Shown here one piece after another: positions 16,798-25,211 of a stretch of 64,000 nt of DNA. Each line of letters begins with the position of its first letter. Position 1 is the first letter of the stretch. Under the pieces are notes generated by a model. It was not told the DNA's origin. It saw only the letters and a program-made list of their open reading frames with translations, and made no database searches. A program made the position numbers and the translations under genes. This DNA comes from Pseudomonas orientalis (GTDB lineage Bacteria > Pseudomonadota > Gammaproteobacteria > Pseudomonadales > Pseudomonadaceae): the NCBI RefSeq assembly GCF_001439815.1, contig NZ_JYLM01000011.1, positions 1 to 64,000 on the forward strand, given 5' to 3'.

Positions 16798-17307
16798 TCA
16801 GCGCTTGGCTTCTGTGTCAGGGGCTGCGGAGCGCTCCAGGAACGCTTGTGTCAGCTCTGGCAAATGCTCGAGCAACCATTGCGCCATGGCAATTTCCTGG
16901 GGCAGGATCTTCTCGCACGCCGCTTGTGTCTCGGCGTCTCCCGCCGCCTGCGCGGCCGCTATGAGCACCGTGTAGCTGGCCACCTCCATATTTTCGAAGA
17001 CGTAGCCGGCCATCGCGCCCTTGATCACTTCGTCACTCATCAGTGAGCCGCCAACGGCCTGACCGAAGGCCATCAACTTTCCGCCGATGTCTTTGAGGGT
17101 CGAGGAGCTGCCGCCCAGGCGTGACAGGCACTCGTCAATCAGCGCCTGCTGGCCAAGGGTTTCCTGAATATGCTCGTCGATCCGCGCCTTGAGCTTGGGG
17201 TAATGTTCCAGCCGCTCGGATTGCGCCCTGAGCATTTTCTCGGCCTGCTGCTCCATCGCATGGGCATCTCGCAACCAGTCGAGCAGGTTTTCCTGTGGGG
17301 TCGCCAT
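16798..17307 (-). CDS. YciE/YciF-like ferritin-like protein (DUF892)
   Basis: The 169-residue four-helix protein belongs to the DUF892 ferritin-like family. LLDWLRDAHAMEQQAEKML carries the first Glu and surrounding ligands, HIQETLGQQALIDECLSRLGG the middle helix, and FENMEVASYTVLIAAA plus EIAMAQWLLEHLP the last ligands. The family binds a di-iron or similar metal site, and E. coli yciE/yciF are RpoS-controlled stress genes. The start ATG 17307 follows CAGGAG; an upstream in-frame ATG at 17415 would overlap the Mn catalase gene and is unlikely. It lies 64 bases after the Mn catalase stop and is probably co-transcribed. Confidence 0.88.
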   Translation of the reverse strand: MATPQENLLDWLRDAHAMEQQAEKMLRAQSERLEHYPKLKARIDEHIQETLGQQALIDECLSRLGGSSSTLKDIGGKLMAFGQAVGGSLMSDEVIKGAMAGYVFENMEVASYTVLIAAAQAAGDAETQAACEKILPQEIAMAQWLLEHLPELTQAFLERSAAPDTEAKR

Positions 17308-17371
17308 GTCGTTACTCCTGTTCAAGCCAATGAAAAAAGCCGCACGCCCGTAAGCGTGCGGTTGCCGCGAA

Positions 17372-18256
17372 TCAGAGATCAGGCTTGGGCTGCATGCCCG
17401 AGCCCAGATCGGCACCGGTGACGGGGTCGCTGGTTGGGTCGGAGAGCGTGCGGATTTTCATTGCGCTCAACAGTGCTTCGTCGTCCGCATCCAATTGCAC
17501 GCTGGCCATGCCATCGCCGCCGTCGACCGCCGGTTGCGGGTTCTCCACGAACTCCCATTCGTCGCCCTGGTTCCAGGGGCCGCGCATATTGCCTTCGCCC
17601 TGGGACATGTTGTAGTACACCTGAGTGAACTCCGGTTTGCCCGGCAGCTTGCCTTGGGGGAAGTTCGGTTGAATCGAATGCAAGGCCTTTTCAAAGGAGA
17701 TCTGGTGCGCGATTTCCCGGGTCATCAGGAAACCCAAAGCGTCCCTCACGCCTGGATCATCGGTGACATTCATCAGGCGTTCATAGACGATTTTCGCGCG
17801 CGCTTCGGCGGCAATATTGGAACGCATATCCGCCGTGGGCTCACCGATGGTGTCGATGTAAGCCGCTGTCCACGGCACACCGGCAGAGTTGACCAGCGGC
17901 GCGCCCGCACCGTACAGCAGGCTGGTGATATGAGAGTCATTGCCGGCGCCATTGAGAGAGCGGTACAACTCGCCCTCCTCCTCCACACCTTCGGCCATCC
18001 GCCCCTTGGCGCCCTTGTTGAGCATCACGATGATGGAACCGACAATCTCAAGATGACTGAGCTCTTCAGTGGCGATGTCCATCAACAGGTCTTTGCGACC
18101 TGGGTCGTCTTCAGCCAGGGCCTGGGTGAAATAACGGGACGCGGCTGCCAACTCACCTTGAGCGCCACCAAACTGTTCAAGCAAAAGATTCGCCAGGCCC
18201 GGATTAGGCTCGGCAACACGTACGGTGTATTGAAGTCGCTTGTTATGTAGAAACAT
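17372..18256 (-). CDS. Manganese catalase (KatN-like)
   Basis: Non-heme catalase that dismutates hydrogen peroxide at a dimanganese centre. The 294-residue product has the expected ligand pattern: Glu35 (GGAQGELAAAS), Glu65 and His68 (ATEELSHLE), a Glu at about 151 (AAEARAKIVYER) and His184 (TREIAHQISFEKAL). ATG 18256 was chosen because GGAGA lies about nine bases upstream; a TTG two codons earlier is too close to it. With the downstream DUF892 gene and the nearby KGG gene it recreates the content of the enterobacterial yciGFE-katN module. The 165 bases upstream contain ttcgaaaaatttcaaaa (18336-18352), also seen before the KGG gene at 2151. Confidence 0.92.
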   Translation of the reverse strand: MFLHNKRLQYTVRVAEPNPGLANLLLEQFGGAQGELAAASRYFTQALAEDDPGRKDLLMDIATEELSHLEIVGSIIVMLNKGAKGRMAEGVEEEGELYRSLNGAGNDSHITSLLYGAGAPLVNSAGVPWTAAYIDTIGEPTADMRSNIAAEARAKIVYERLMNVTDDPGVRDALGFLMTREIAHQISFEKALHSIQPNFPQGKLPGKPEFTQVYYNMSQGEGNMRGPWNQGDEWEFVENPQPAVDGGDGMASVQLDADDEALLSAMKIRTLSDPTSDPVTGADLGSGMQPKPDL

Positions 18257-18421
18257 GAACAAATCTCCTCAGGCTTTTCTGAAAGTGGCGGCAACTTTGG
18301 AATGCGCGCCTACCTTTTATGTGAAACAACCAGCGTTCGAAAAATTTCAAAAAAAACCGCGCGTCACGACCAGCGGTTAACCGTTGCACAACAAGCGAAA
18401 CGGCGATGTGAGGCCGGGTGC

Positions 18422-18652
18422 TCAGTCGGCGTCGGCATCATCCGCCTGCACAATGGCGTCGATCCCGGGCGTGCCGTTGGGCGGCGTCACGGTGGCATCG
18501 GCAGGCACAGTCGGGCGCTCGGGGTGAGCCCAGTCAGTGGTCGCGTTGGGGTCTTCGTCACGGCCGGCGGTACCGATGACGCAACCGTCTTCGTTGGGCT
18601 TATCAAGTGGTTCAGAGGGCCGGTTCTGGGTGTTGGATGGGTCATGTGTCAT
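18422..18652 (-). CDS. Small hydrophilic hypothetical protein
   Basis: The 76-residue product is rich in Asp, Pro and Thr and is probably disordered, ending in DDADAD. No domain is visible. GGGAG lies directly before an ATG at 18661 and nine bases before the ATG at 18652, so the latter is the better start. The gene sits between Mn catalase and the divergent KGG gene. It may belong to the same stress regulon, by location only. Confidence 0.55.
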   Translation of the reverse strand: MTHDPSNTQNRPSEPLDKPNEDGCVIGTAGRDEDPNATTDWAHPERPTVPADATVTPPNGTPGIDAIVQADDADAD

Positions 18653-18774
18653 GGCAGGCATCTCCCGTTTACAGGATAGGAACCTGGTTGGAGCCGTCAG
18701 CGGATTTCAAGTGCAACGAAAAAGACGAATGGCATTAACGTTGTTGTAGCAGGCAACTATCGAACGCCTGAAAC

Positions 18775-18946
18775 TTATACGAAGCGGCATTACCAGAGCA
18801 TGTTTGTATAACTTTCCACGGCAATTCGCCGTTCGTCGCCCGTTGCAAAATCCAATAAAACATTTCCGCAGGCCTCGTTATCGGAATAGATGTCCGGTGC
18901 GATAACGGGCAACTAACGAAACGCTAACTGAGCGACTGGAGAACTG
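18775..18946 (+). promoter_or_regulatory. Conserved upstream block of the second short KGG gene
   Basis: This region is homologous to 1978-2147. It begins with ttatacgaagcggca (18775-18789), contains ccgttcgtcgcc and tatcggaatagatgtccg, and ends with gggcaactaacgaaacg. The distance to the ATG is preserved within one base, which points to functional spacing. It is divergent from the small hypothetical gene at 18652. Confidence 0.6.
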
Positions 18947-18948
18947 TC

Positions 18949-19131
18949 ATGACTACAGGTAATAAAAACCCAGGCAACTTTGCAAACGATCGCGAAAAAG
19001 CCTCCGAAGCAGGGAAAAAAGGTGGCCAATCGTCCGGCGGCAACTTCGCCAACGACCGTGAAAAAGCCTCCGAGGCAGGCCGCAAAGGCGGTCAGCACAG
19101 CCATGGCGGCGGCCGGAAGTCGGGCTCTTGA
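18949..19131 (+). CDS. KGG-repeat (con-10/YciG-like) stress protein, 60 aa
   Basis: The 60-residue product has two GNFANDREKASEAG-KGG units and a tail HSHGGGRKSGS. It is nearly identical to the 58-residue protein at 2151-2327. It is hydrophilic, without Cys, probably disordered. CTGGAG precedes ATG 18949. It lies less than 1 kb from the Mn catalase and DUF892 genes; E. coli YciG has the equivalent place before yciF-yciE. General-stress (RpoS-type) control is inferred from family and context. A strong hairpin follows at 19141. Confidence 0.9.
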   Translation: MTTGNKNPGNFANDREKASEAGKKGGQSSGGNFANDREKASEAGRKGGQHSHGGGRKSGS

Positions 19132-19140
19132 GTGAGAAAG

Positions 19141-19165
19141 GAAGGGGCAGCCTCGCTGCCCCTTC
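19141..19165. terminator. Strong hairpin after the KGG gene
   Basis: gaaggggcagc (19141-19151) and gctgccccttc (19155-19165) form a perfect 11-bp stem with a 3-base loop, ten bases after the stop codon. No T tract follows on the plus strand, so it may stabilise the mRNA end rather than terminate by itself. The rest of 19166-19269 shows nothing. Confidence 0.5.
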
Positions 19166-19269
19166 AAACCAGTCGTTTAAAAGCGCAAAGACTTACCGCG
19201 ATCAGATTTGAACTACCCGCCTGTAAACGTTGAGCCTCCTGTTAAAACACGCATCGTTTATCACTCCGA

Positions 19270-19557
19270 CTACCGCTGCGTCGACTCTGCCGTATCGATG
19301 CACAGGTCGATAGACACGGTGTCTACACGGTCACGTTGCTGCGCCGCCAGGTGATGCAGCGTTTGTGCGTGAACCCTGTCCGCCGCATCCTTGAGCCGCT
19401 GCCATTCCTCCAGGCTGATGACTTCGCGCAGCACCAGTTCATCGGCACGGTTGATCAGCGTGCGATAGAAGTCGTCGGGCCAGTCCAGACGGTAGGCGTC
19501 GTCCTCGAGCAATAAGTGCCAGGCCTGAATTTCCATTTCTTTCTCGCTTTTTTTCAT
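19270..19557 (-). CDS. Conserved hypothetical protein, 95 aa
   Basis: The product is charged and mainly helical, containing WHLLLEDDAYRLDWPDDFYRTLINRADELVL and SLEEWQRLKDAADR. No membrane segment or catalytic motif is visible. ATG 19557 follows a CAGGGGG box and is preferred over an upstream in-frame ATG at 19596. It begins 54 bases after the ABC transporter stop on the same strand, so it could be the last gene of that operon. Family unknown to me. Confidence 0.6.
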   Translation of the reverse strand: MKKSEKEMEIQAWHLLLEDDAYRLDWPDDFYRTLINRADELVLREVISLEEWQRLKDAADRVHAQTLHHLAAQQRDRVDTVSIDLCIDTAESTQR

Positions 19558-19611
19558 CGTAGCCCCCTGCAAAGTTAACCAGCCTGACTGTCTCAATAAC
19601 GTAATACGGCA

Positions 19612-21372
19612 TCAGGCTTCCCGGATCAGCGCCTGCCGTTGCCAGAGCGTGCGAAAGCGTCCCTGATGGCGGCGTAGCTGATCGGGGCAACCGTCCTGCA
19701 CAATCTCTCCTTGCTCCAGCACCAGCACCCGGTCGAAGTTGGCGATTGTCGAGAGGCGGTGAGCCACCGCAATCACCGTCCTGCCGCGCATCAGGTCCAT
19801 CAGCGCGCATTGGATGACGGCTTCGGAATCCGAATCCAGCGCGGAAGTCGCCTCGTCGAGAATCAAGACAGGCGCGTCCTTCAGAAACGCCCGCGCCAGC
19901 CCCAGACGCTGCCGTTGCCCGCCCGACAACGTAACCCCACGCTCGCCTACCAGGGTGTGATACCCATCGGGCAACGCCTGCACGAACTCATCGCAAAAGG
20001 CGCGTCGGGCCGCCTCGACGATCTGTTGCTCGCTCGCGTGCGGTTGGCCGTAGGCGATGTTTTCCAGAATGCTGCGATTGAACAAAGCGGGCTCCTGGGG
20101 CACCACCGCAATCTGTCGACGCAAGCTGTCCTGGCTGACCGACCGGATATCACGGTCGTCGATCAGGATCACGCCGCTGTTTACGTCATCCAGACGTTGC
20201 AGCAAGCCAAGCAGCGTCGACTTGCCCGAGCCGGACGTGCCGACAATGCCGACACTCTGCCCCGCTGCAATCTCCAGGAACAAATGCCTGAACACCGGGC
20301 GTCCGCCGGGATAGGCATAGCTCACATCGAGCAACCTGATGTTGCCTCGGGTCGGTGCCAGTTCTTGCGGCGTATCGCTGAGTTCGTGGGGCTGGGCGAT
20401 GATACCCAATGTTTCAGCGATAACGCCCATTTGCTGACTGGCTTCCACCAATGCCAGCGCCAAGTCGCGGGAGCCATGCAGAATACGGAACGTCAACGCG
20501 CTGACCATCACCACATCGCCCGCCGTGATCTGGGCCTGGCGCCACAGCAGGATGGCCCAGCCCAGCATCGCCCCGGCCATGATCGACAGGCAGACATCAT
20601 GCAGCACGCGCGCCTTTTCCAGATAAATCCAGCTGCGCCGATGGGCCCCGGCCTCGACCCCTATCTCCCGCTCCAGCCTGAGGCGCTCGCGCTCACGTGC
20701 GGAGAATGCCTTGATCGTCCAGACATTGGAGACCAGATCAACGATCTCGCCGCCCACACGCGCCGACTGTGACGCAAATGCGATGTGCCGGTGCCTGCCA
20801 CGCACACCGACCACCGTGATCAACGCCGCCACCAGCACCACGCACAGGATCAAGGCCATCGCCATGGCACCATGCACGGTAAACAGCACCACCACGGCGC
20901 CGAGGAAATCCACACAGGGCGGCACGATACGCCAGGCCAGACCGCCATAGACGGTGTTGGCGGCGCCGGCCGCCGCCGAGACCCGATTGGCCAGCGCGCC
21001 GGCGAAATGCCTGTTGAAATAGCGCATCGGATGCCCGGTCAGATGGTGAAAAAGATCAACGCGCAGATCGGCGCAACTGCCGACCACGGTGTAGCAGCCC
21101 ACCCAGCCACCCAACCGCCACAGCAGGTTTTCTACCACGATCAGCCCTATGAACAGGCTGAAGGCGCGCCACACCTGGCCTGCCTGCGAGTCGCCGGCCA
21201 TGGCATCCACCAGCAACTTCATGCCGTACTGCACCGCCACCGCGCAACAGGCCGCACCGATCACCAGCGACAACATGGCGCCGAAATGCACGGGCCGCAC
21301 CCTGACGTAGCGCCATAAAAACGCGCTCGCTGTGGCCGGCAGCGGCTCATCGCGCAAGCGTCGAAAAATCAT
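19612..21372 (-). CDS. ABC exporter, fused permease and ATPase (MsbA-like)
   Basis: The 586-residue half-transporter has an N-terminal six-helix exporter domain (about 25-310) and a C-terminal nucleotide-binding domain. Walker A is GTSGSGKST at 378-386, the signature LSGGQ at 482, Walker B VLILDEA around 503-508 and the H-loop AHRLS near 537. It should work as a homodimer. It overlaps the glycosidase start-stop by four bases (ATGA) and is the fourth gene of the glycosyltransferase-glf-GH-ABC operon. This suggests it exports a lipid-linked or small galactofuranose-type glycan; the substrate is inferred from context only. Confidence 0.88.
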   Translation of the reverse strand: MIFRRLRDEPLPATASAFLWRYVRVRPVHFGAMLSLVIGAACCAVAVQYGMKLLVDAMAGDSQAGQVWRAFSLFIGLIVVENLLWRLGGWVGCYTVVGSCADLRVDLFHHLTGHPMRYFNRHFAGALANRVSAAAGAANTVYGGLAWRIVPPCVDFLGAVVVLFTVHGAMAMALILCVVLVAALITVVGVRGRHRHIAFASQSARVGGEIVDLVSNVWTIKAFSARERERLRLEREIGVEAGAHRRSWIYLEKARVLHDVCLSIMAGAMLGWAILLWRQAQITAGDVVMVSALTFRILHGSRDLALALVEASQQMGVIAETLGIIAQPHELSDTPQELAPTRGNIRLLDVSYAYPGGRPVFRHLFLEIAAGQSVGIVGTSGSGKSTLLGLLQRLDDVNSGVILIDDRDIRSVSQDSLRRQIAVVPQEPALFNRSILENIAYGQPHASEQQIVEAARRAFCDEFVQALPDGYHTLVGERGVTLSGGQRQRLGLARAFLKDAPVLILDEATSALDSDSEAVIQCALMDLMRGRTVIAVAHRLSTIANFDRVLVLEQGEIVQDGCPDQLRRHQGRFRTLWQRQALIREA

Positions 21373-22571
21373 GACGGCTGCCCTGGCGGTCGCAGCCGAT
21401 CAAGCTCGTGCAAACATGCCCGCACGCGTTCGGGCACCGCCGCGAGCTGCACATGCAGAGGGTGAAAAGAGGCGCGCTCGCCCTCCCCGTCCGGGTAGCC
21501 GAAGACGCCGGTGGGGCAATAGCGGTCGTCATCCCAGCCGGGATAATCCAGAAAGGGATACCAGCAGATACCCTGCACCGGCACTCCGCGTCTGAGCGCT
21601 ATCAGCACTTGGTCCACGACATAGTTCAACCAGGGCACACGCGCCTGATCCTCGGCACCGGTTTCGGAAATCAGCAATGGCCGCTGATAGCGTTGATGCA
21701 GTTCTTTGAGCATACCGGCCAGCGGACGGTAGTCGGGCGCGCCCTGCGCAATGCGATCGCCCTGGAAAAACCACTGGTTATGCGGGTAGAAATTGGCCCC
21801 AATGATGTCCAGGTAATGCTCCTGTCCACCCAGGCCGGGCCATTGGCGCCCGGTCAACAAATCCCAGGCCTGGAATTGAGCCAGGCGGTACTGTTCGGCG
21901 TCAGCAATATCTTCGCTACGACGCGAGGCCGGCACCACATGGATCAACGGGTCGCATTGCACGAAACGTGCAGCGGGCGCGTGTTCGCGAATCGCCTCGA
22001 TTGCAGCGATGCTGGCGCGCACCAACTGATGCTTGAGCTCCTGCCCGCGCCCGCGTGCATTCGGGTTGAAATAACCGACATCGCCCCCCGCCCAACTCCA
22101 GAACGATATCTCGTTGATCGGCGAGTAGAACGGGTGCTCGATACCTTCCTCCTTCATCAGCTTCGCCACCGCGCCAGCAAACCGCGCGAACCGCTCGACA
22201 AAGCACGGGCGCCAGAGGTCCAGGTCGTCCGGATACCCGTAGTGACACAGGTCCCATATCACTTGCAGCGAGTGCTCCCGCGCGGCCCTGAGCATCGGCA
22301 GCAGGCTGCTCCAGTCATAGCGCCCGGGGCTGCGTTCGATCAGGTGCCAGCGCAGGCCGTCGCGGGCGCAACGCACATTCAGGCCCGCCAACTGCCGGTA
22401 GTCCTTGTGCGCCCAGCGTGCGTGGCCGGTGTCCGCCAGCAGGTCCAGGCGCCGGCCATCCTGGCGGCGCTGGCTGGAACACTCATAGCCCGCCATCACG
22501 AAGCTGGCGAACAGGGACAGATGTTCACGCTCACCGCGTTGGCCCGGGCCGTGCTGTGGCTGTGCGTTCAT
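21369..22571 (-). CDS. GH1-like glycoside hydrolase (beta-glucosidase-type)
   Basis: The 400-residue protein has a TIM-barrel glycosidase pattern of clan GH-A. DLCHYGYPDDLDLW resembles the GH1 L/V-x-HY-x-P segment. The acid/base pair is in YSPINEISFW, and the likely nucleophile is Glu in LLISETGAED. FASFVMAGYECSSQRRQDGRRLDLL at the start matches the GH1 substrate-binding entry. There is no signal peptide, so it acts in the cytoplasm, perhaps trimming or transferring glycan intermediates. The start overlaps the glf stop by four bases and its stop overlaps the ABC start. The substrate is not known. Confidence 0.78.
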   Translation of the reverse strand: MNAQPQHGPGQRGEREHLSLFASFVMAGYECSSQRRQDGRRLDLLADTGHARWAHKDYRQLAGLNVRCARDGLRWHLIERSPGRYDWSSLLPMLRAAREHSLQVIWDLCHYGYPDDLDLWRPCFVERFARFAGAVAKLMKEEGIEHPFYSPINEISFWSWAGGDVGYFNPNARGRGQELKHQLVRASIAAIEAIREHAPAARFVQCDPLIHVVPASRRSEDIADAEQYRLAQFQAWDLLTGRQWPGLGGQEHYLDIIGANFYPHNQWFFQGDRIAQGAPDYRPLAGMLKELHQRYQRPLLISETGAEDQARVPWLNYVVDQVLIALRRGVPVQGICWYPFLDYPGWDDDRYCPTGVFGYPDGEGERASFHPLHVQLAAVPERVRACLHELDRLRPPGQPS

Positions 22572-23761
22572 CGAGCAGCGAGCCCCGCGTCGACAGCGAC
22601 TGCGCTGCTCGCAGCCTCGATATCGCGGTACAACGCAAGCGCCTGGCCCACGACCTGGTCCATGTTGTAGTACTTGTAGGTGCCCAGGCGCCCGAGGAAC
22701 GTCACATTCGGCGTCTGCTGCGCGAGGGCTTTGTAACGTTTGTACAATTCGGCGTTTTCGGGTCGCGGAACCGGGTAGTAAGGGTCGCCCTCATCGCAGG
22801 GAAACTCGTAACTGATGCTGGTGCAAGGATGTTCCTGGCCGGTCAGGTGCTTGTACTCGGTGATGCGGGTATAGGGCACCTGCGGTTCGGGAAAGTTGAC
22901 CACCGCCACCGGCTGATAGCGCTCCTGCTCAAGGGTCTGGTGCTCGAACCGCAGGGAGCGATAGGGCAAGCGACCTAACTGGAAGTCGAAGTACTCGTCG
23001 ATCGGCCCGCAGTAAATGACGTGCTTGAACTTCACCACCTCGCGCACGGCCTTGAAATCGGTGTTGAGCAGCAGGTCGATACGAGGGTGATCCAGCATCC
23101 GCTCGAACAGTCGCGTATACCCGTCACGCGGCATCATCTGGAAGCTGTCGGTGAAGTAGCGATCGTCTGCATCGGTGCGGGTGGGGATGCGTGACGTCAC
23201 CGACTTGTCCAGCTCGCTGGGGTCCAGGCCCCATTGCTTGCGGGTGTAGCCGCGGAAGAATTTCTCGTACAGCGTTCGACCGATCTGATTGACCACCACG
23301 TCTTCGGACGTGCGAATCGTGGCAACCGGCTCGGCGCGCTCGGCCAGGAACACTTCGGCTTGTTCGGGCGACATCGACAAACCGTACAGCGTGTTGAGCG
23401 TGGTGAGGTTGATGGGAATGGGCACCAGTTGCCCATCCACCTTGGCCAGCACGCGGTGTTCATAGGGTCGCCACTGGGTGAAACGCGACAGGTAATCGAC
23501 GATGCGCTGTGCGTTGGTGTGAAAAATGTGCGGACCGTAGCGGTGCACCAATACCCCCGCCGCGTCGTAGTGATCGTAGGCGTTGCCGGCCACGTGTGCG
23601 CGTCGGTCGATCAACAGCACGTGACGGCCCAGCCCCTCGGCCAGACGCTCGGCCATGACGCTTCCGGCGAATCCGGCGCCGACGATCAGGTAATCATAAA
23701 CACCGCACCCCGGCTGGCAGGACGGTCCGGTTGTGGCAGTCTCAAGCGCTATCTGAGGCAT
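22568..23761 (-). CDS. glf: UDP-galactopyranose mutase
   Basis: Flavoenzyme that interconverts UDP-galactopyranose and UDP-galactofuranose. The 397-residue product has the N-terminal FAD-binding loop YLIVGAGFAGSVMAERL. It also has the GNAYDHYD and YGPHIFHTN segments typical of the family, FFRGYTRKQWG, and the C-terminal GRLGTYKYYNMDQVVGQAL, which closes the flavin site. The first about 20 residues are an atypical extension. It overlaps the glycosyltransferase stop by 13 bases and the glycosidase start by four. With galE divergently placed, the locus can make UDP-Galf from UDP-glucose. Confidence 0.94.
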   Translation of the reverse strand: MPQIALETATTGPSCQPGCGVYDYLIVGAGFAGSVMAERLAEGLGRHVLLIDRRAHVAGNAYDHYDAAGVLVHRYGPHIFHTNAQRIVDYLSRFTQWRPYEHRVLAKVDGQLVPIPINLTTLNTLYGLSMSPEQAEVFLAERAEPVATIRTSEDVVVNQIGRTLYEKFFRGYTRKQWGLDPSELDKSVTSRIPTRTDADDRYFTDSFQMMPRDGYTRLFERMLDHPRIDLLLNTDFKAVREVVKFKHVIYCGPIDEYFDFQLGRLPYRSLRFEHQTLEQERYQPVAVVNFPEPQVPYTRITEYKHLTGQEHPCTSISYEFPCDEGDPYYPVPRPENAELYKRYKALAQQTPNVTFLGRLGTYKYYNMDQVVGQALALYRDIEAASSAVAVDAGLAAR

Positions 23762-24918
23762 TGGATCTGCTCCTTCATAAAGCGGCAGGTGTTGTCCCAG
23801 GACATACCCTCAAGGGCCGCATCGGCACGTTGCAAAAAGTCGGGCGTGCCTTTGAGGCGCAGCGCGTCTTCGATGGCGGCGACAAATGCCTGCGCGGTGT
23901 CGGCGATAAACACGGCCCCGCTGCGGCCATAGCCGTTGACCACGTCGCGAATCGGCGTGGACACCACCGGACAGCCGCCCGCCAGGTATTCAGGGGTTTT
24001 GGTGGGGCTGATAAACCGGGTGGAGGCGTTGAGCGCAAACGGCATCAAGGCCACTTCCCAACCGCTCAGATAAGTCGGCAACTCTGCATAGTGGCGCGCG
24101 CCCAGGTAGTGGATATTGGGCCGACGCGGCAGCGTTTGCGGGTCGATCTTGACGACCGGCCCGACCAGTACGATCTGCCAGTGGGGCCGCATCGCCGCCA
24201 CTTGCGCCACTAGATCAATGTCGAAGCGCTCATCGATCACGCCGAAAAAGCCCAGGCGTGGCCGCGCAATCGCCGCCTGGTCCGCAGGCTCCGCCAAGGC
24301 CTCACGCGCCTGTGCAAAGTGCGCAATGTCGACGCTGCTGGGCACCGGGTGCGCATTGCCATGCTGGCGTTGCTTGACCTCCCACAGGCTCACTCCGCCG
24401 GTGAACACCACATCGGCCCTGGCCATGAGCAGTTGTTCCCTCTCCACCAGTTCCGCAGGAGCGCCCATGAACGCGGACAACTCATCCATGCAGTCGAACA
24501 CCGTGACCTGCGCCTGGAGATGGTCGGTAAACGCCAGGCTCATCGGGGTGAAGTACCAGAGCAGAAGATCGCCGGGCAGCCGCCGGGCGAGACGCTCGTC
24601 CAGCAACTGGCGTTGCGCCTCGATCATTGCGTGGGCATCCAGGCCTTCGGGCAGGCGCGGGACCAGCACCTGCACCCCGTCTGCCGGGCTCGATACTTCC
24701 AGGTGAGGCGGCTCGTCACCGGCCACCACAGGCTCTTCGAAAAAAATCACATCGTAGTCTTTCGCCAGGCGCGACATCACATGCTGCGGACGCTGATAAA
24801 CGAAACCCCAGCGCAGATGGGACAGGCACACCAATGTGGGCCGGGCCGGGGTTGGAGACTCCAAAAGGCTTTGCGCACTCACCGCAGCAAACTGTTCAGG
24901 CTGTTCTGCAAGGTTCAT
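23749..24918 (-). CDS. Glycosyltransferase, GT1/GT4-like (GT-B fold)
   Basis: The 389-residue product has a GT-B layout. The N-terminal half contains LVCLSHLRWGFVYQRPQHVMSRLA, seen in sugar transferases encoded with UDP-galactopyranose mutases. The C-terminal half holds the nucleotide-sugar motif FISPTKTPEYLAGGCPVVSTPI with the usual Glu. There are no membrane segments, so it acts in the cytoplasm or at the membrane surface. It is the promoter-proximal gene of the operon continuing with glf, GH and ABC. Transfer of Galf is inferred from context; the acceptor is unknown. AAGGA precedes ATG 24918. Confidence 0.83.
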   Translation of the reverse strand: MNLAEQPEQFAAVSAQSLLESPTPARPTLVCLSHLRWGFVYQRPQHVMSRLAKDYDVIFFEEPVVAGDEPPHLEVSSPADGVQVLVPRLPEGLDAHAMIEAQRQLLDERLARRLPGDLLLWYFTPMSLAFTDHLQAQVTVFDCMDELSAFMGAPAELVEREQLLMARADVVFTGGVSLWEVKQRQHGNAHPVPSSVDIAHFAQAREALAEPADQAAIARPRLGFFGVIDERFDIDLVAQVAAMRPHWQIVLVGPVVKIDPQTLPRRPNIHYLGARHYAELPTYLSGWEVALMPFALNASTRFISPTKTPEYLAGGCPVVSTPIRDVVNGYGRSGAVFIADTAQAFVAAIEDALRLKGTPDFLQRADAALEGMSWDNTCRFMKEQIQCLR

Positions 24919-25211
24919 ATCAATGTCCTTATCCAGCGAAAAGATGACGGCTCATGCATCGAGCCCCTTGGCCACACCGGGTCGATACAGCCACGGCTGT
25001 ACGGCTCCTGAATGTTGGAAGCGTGCCCGTCATGGGGCGTTCACAAGAAGATTGTGCAAAGCCGATGAACTGCACATACCGGTCGGTCAACCGGTTTGAA
25101 CTCCCGCAAAAAAACCGCCCCTACCTTGTTAACAGTCAGCCGCCACCACGGCGCTGACCGAACCTGGGCAACAGGCGTCGGGCGGACGCCGGGGCGATTG
25201 AGGGCAGGCGC
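24919..25211. other. Divergent intergenic region between glycan operon and galE
   Basis: No gene is visible. The region must hold both promoters. Two ACCGGT hexamers separated by six bases lie near 25079-25096 (accggtcggtcaaccggt), a symmetrical arrangement that could be an operator. A weak GC-rich hairpin lies near 24990. I could not assign a sigma-factor motif. Confidence 0.35.

Noticed and set aside
17308..17415. N-terminal extension of the YciE/F-like protein
   Set aside because: It overlaps the Mn catalase gene and lacks family similarity, while CAGGAG precedes ATG 17307.
21408..22670. 420-codon plus-strand frame opposite the glycosidase and glf
   Set aside because: Antisense to two overlapping genes with clear active-site motifs; no ribosome binding site or domain.
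24919..25211. Sigma-54 or AlgU promoter in the galE-glycosyltransferase gap
   Set aside because: No TGGCAC-N5-TTGC and no GAACTT-N16/17-TCTGA pattern was found by eye.
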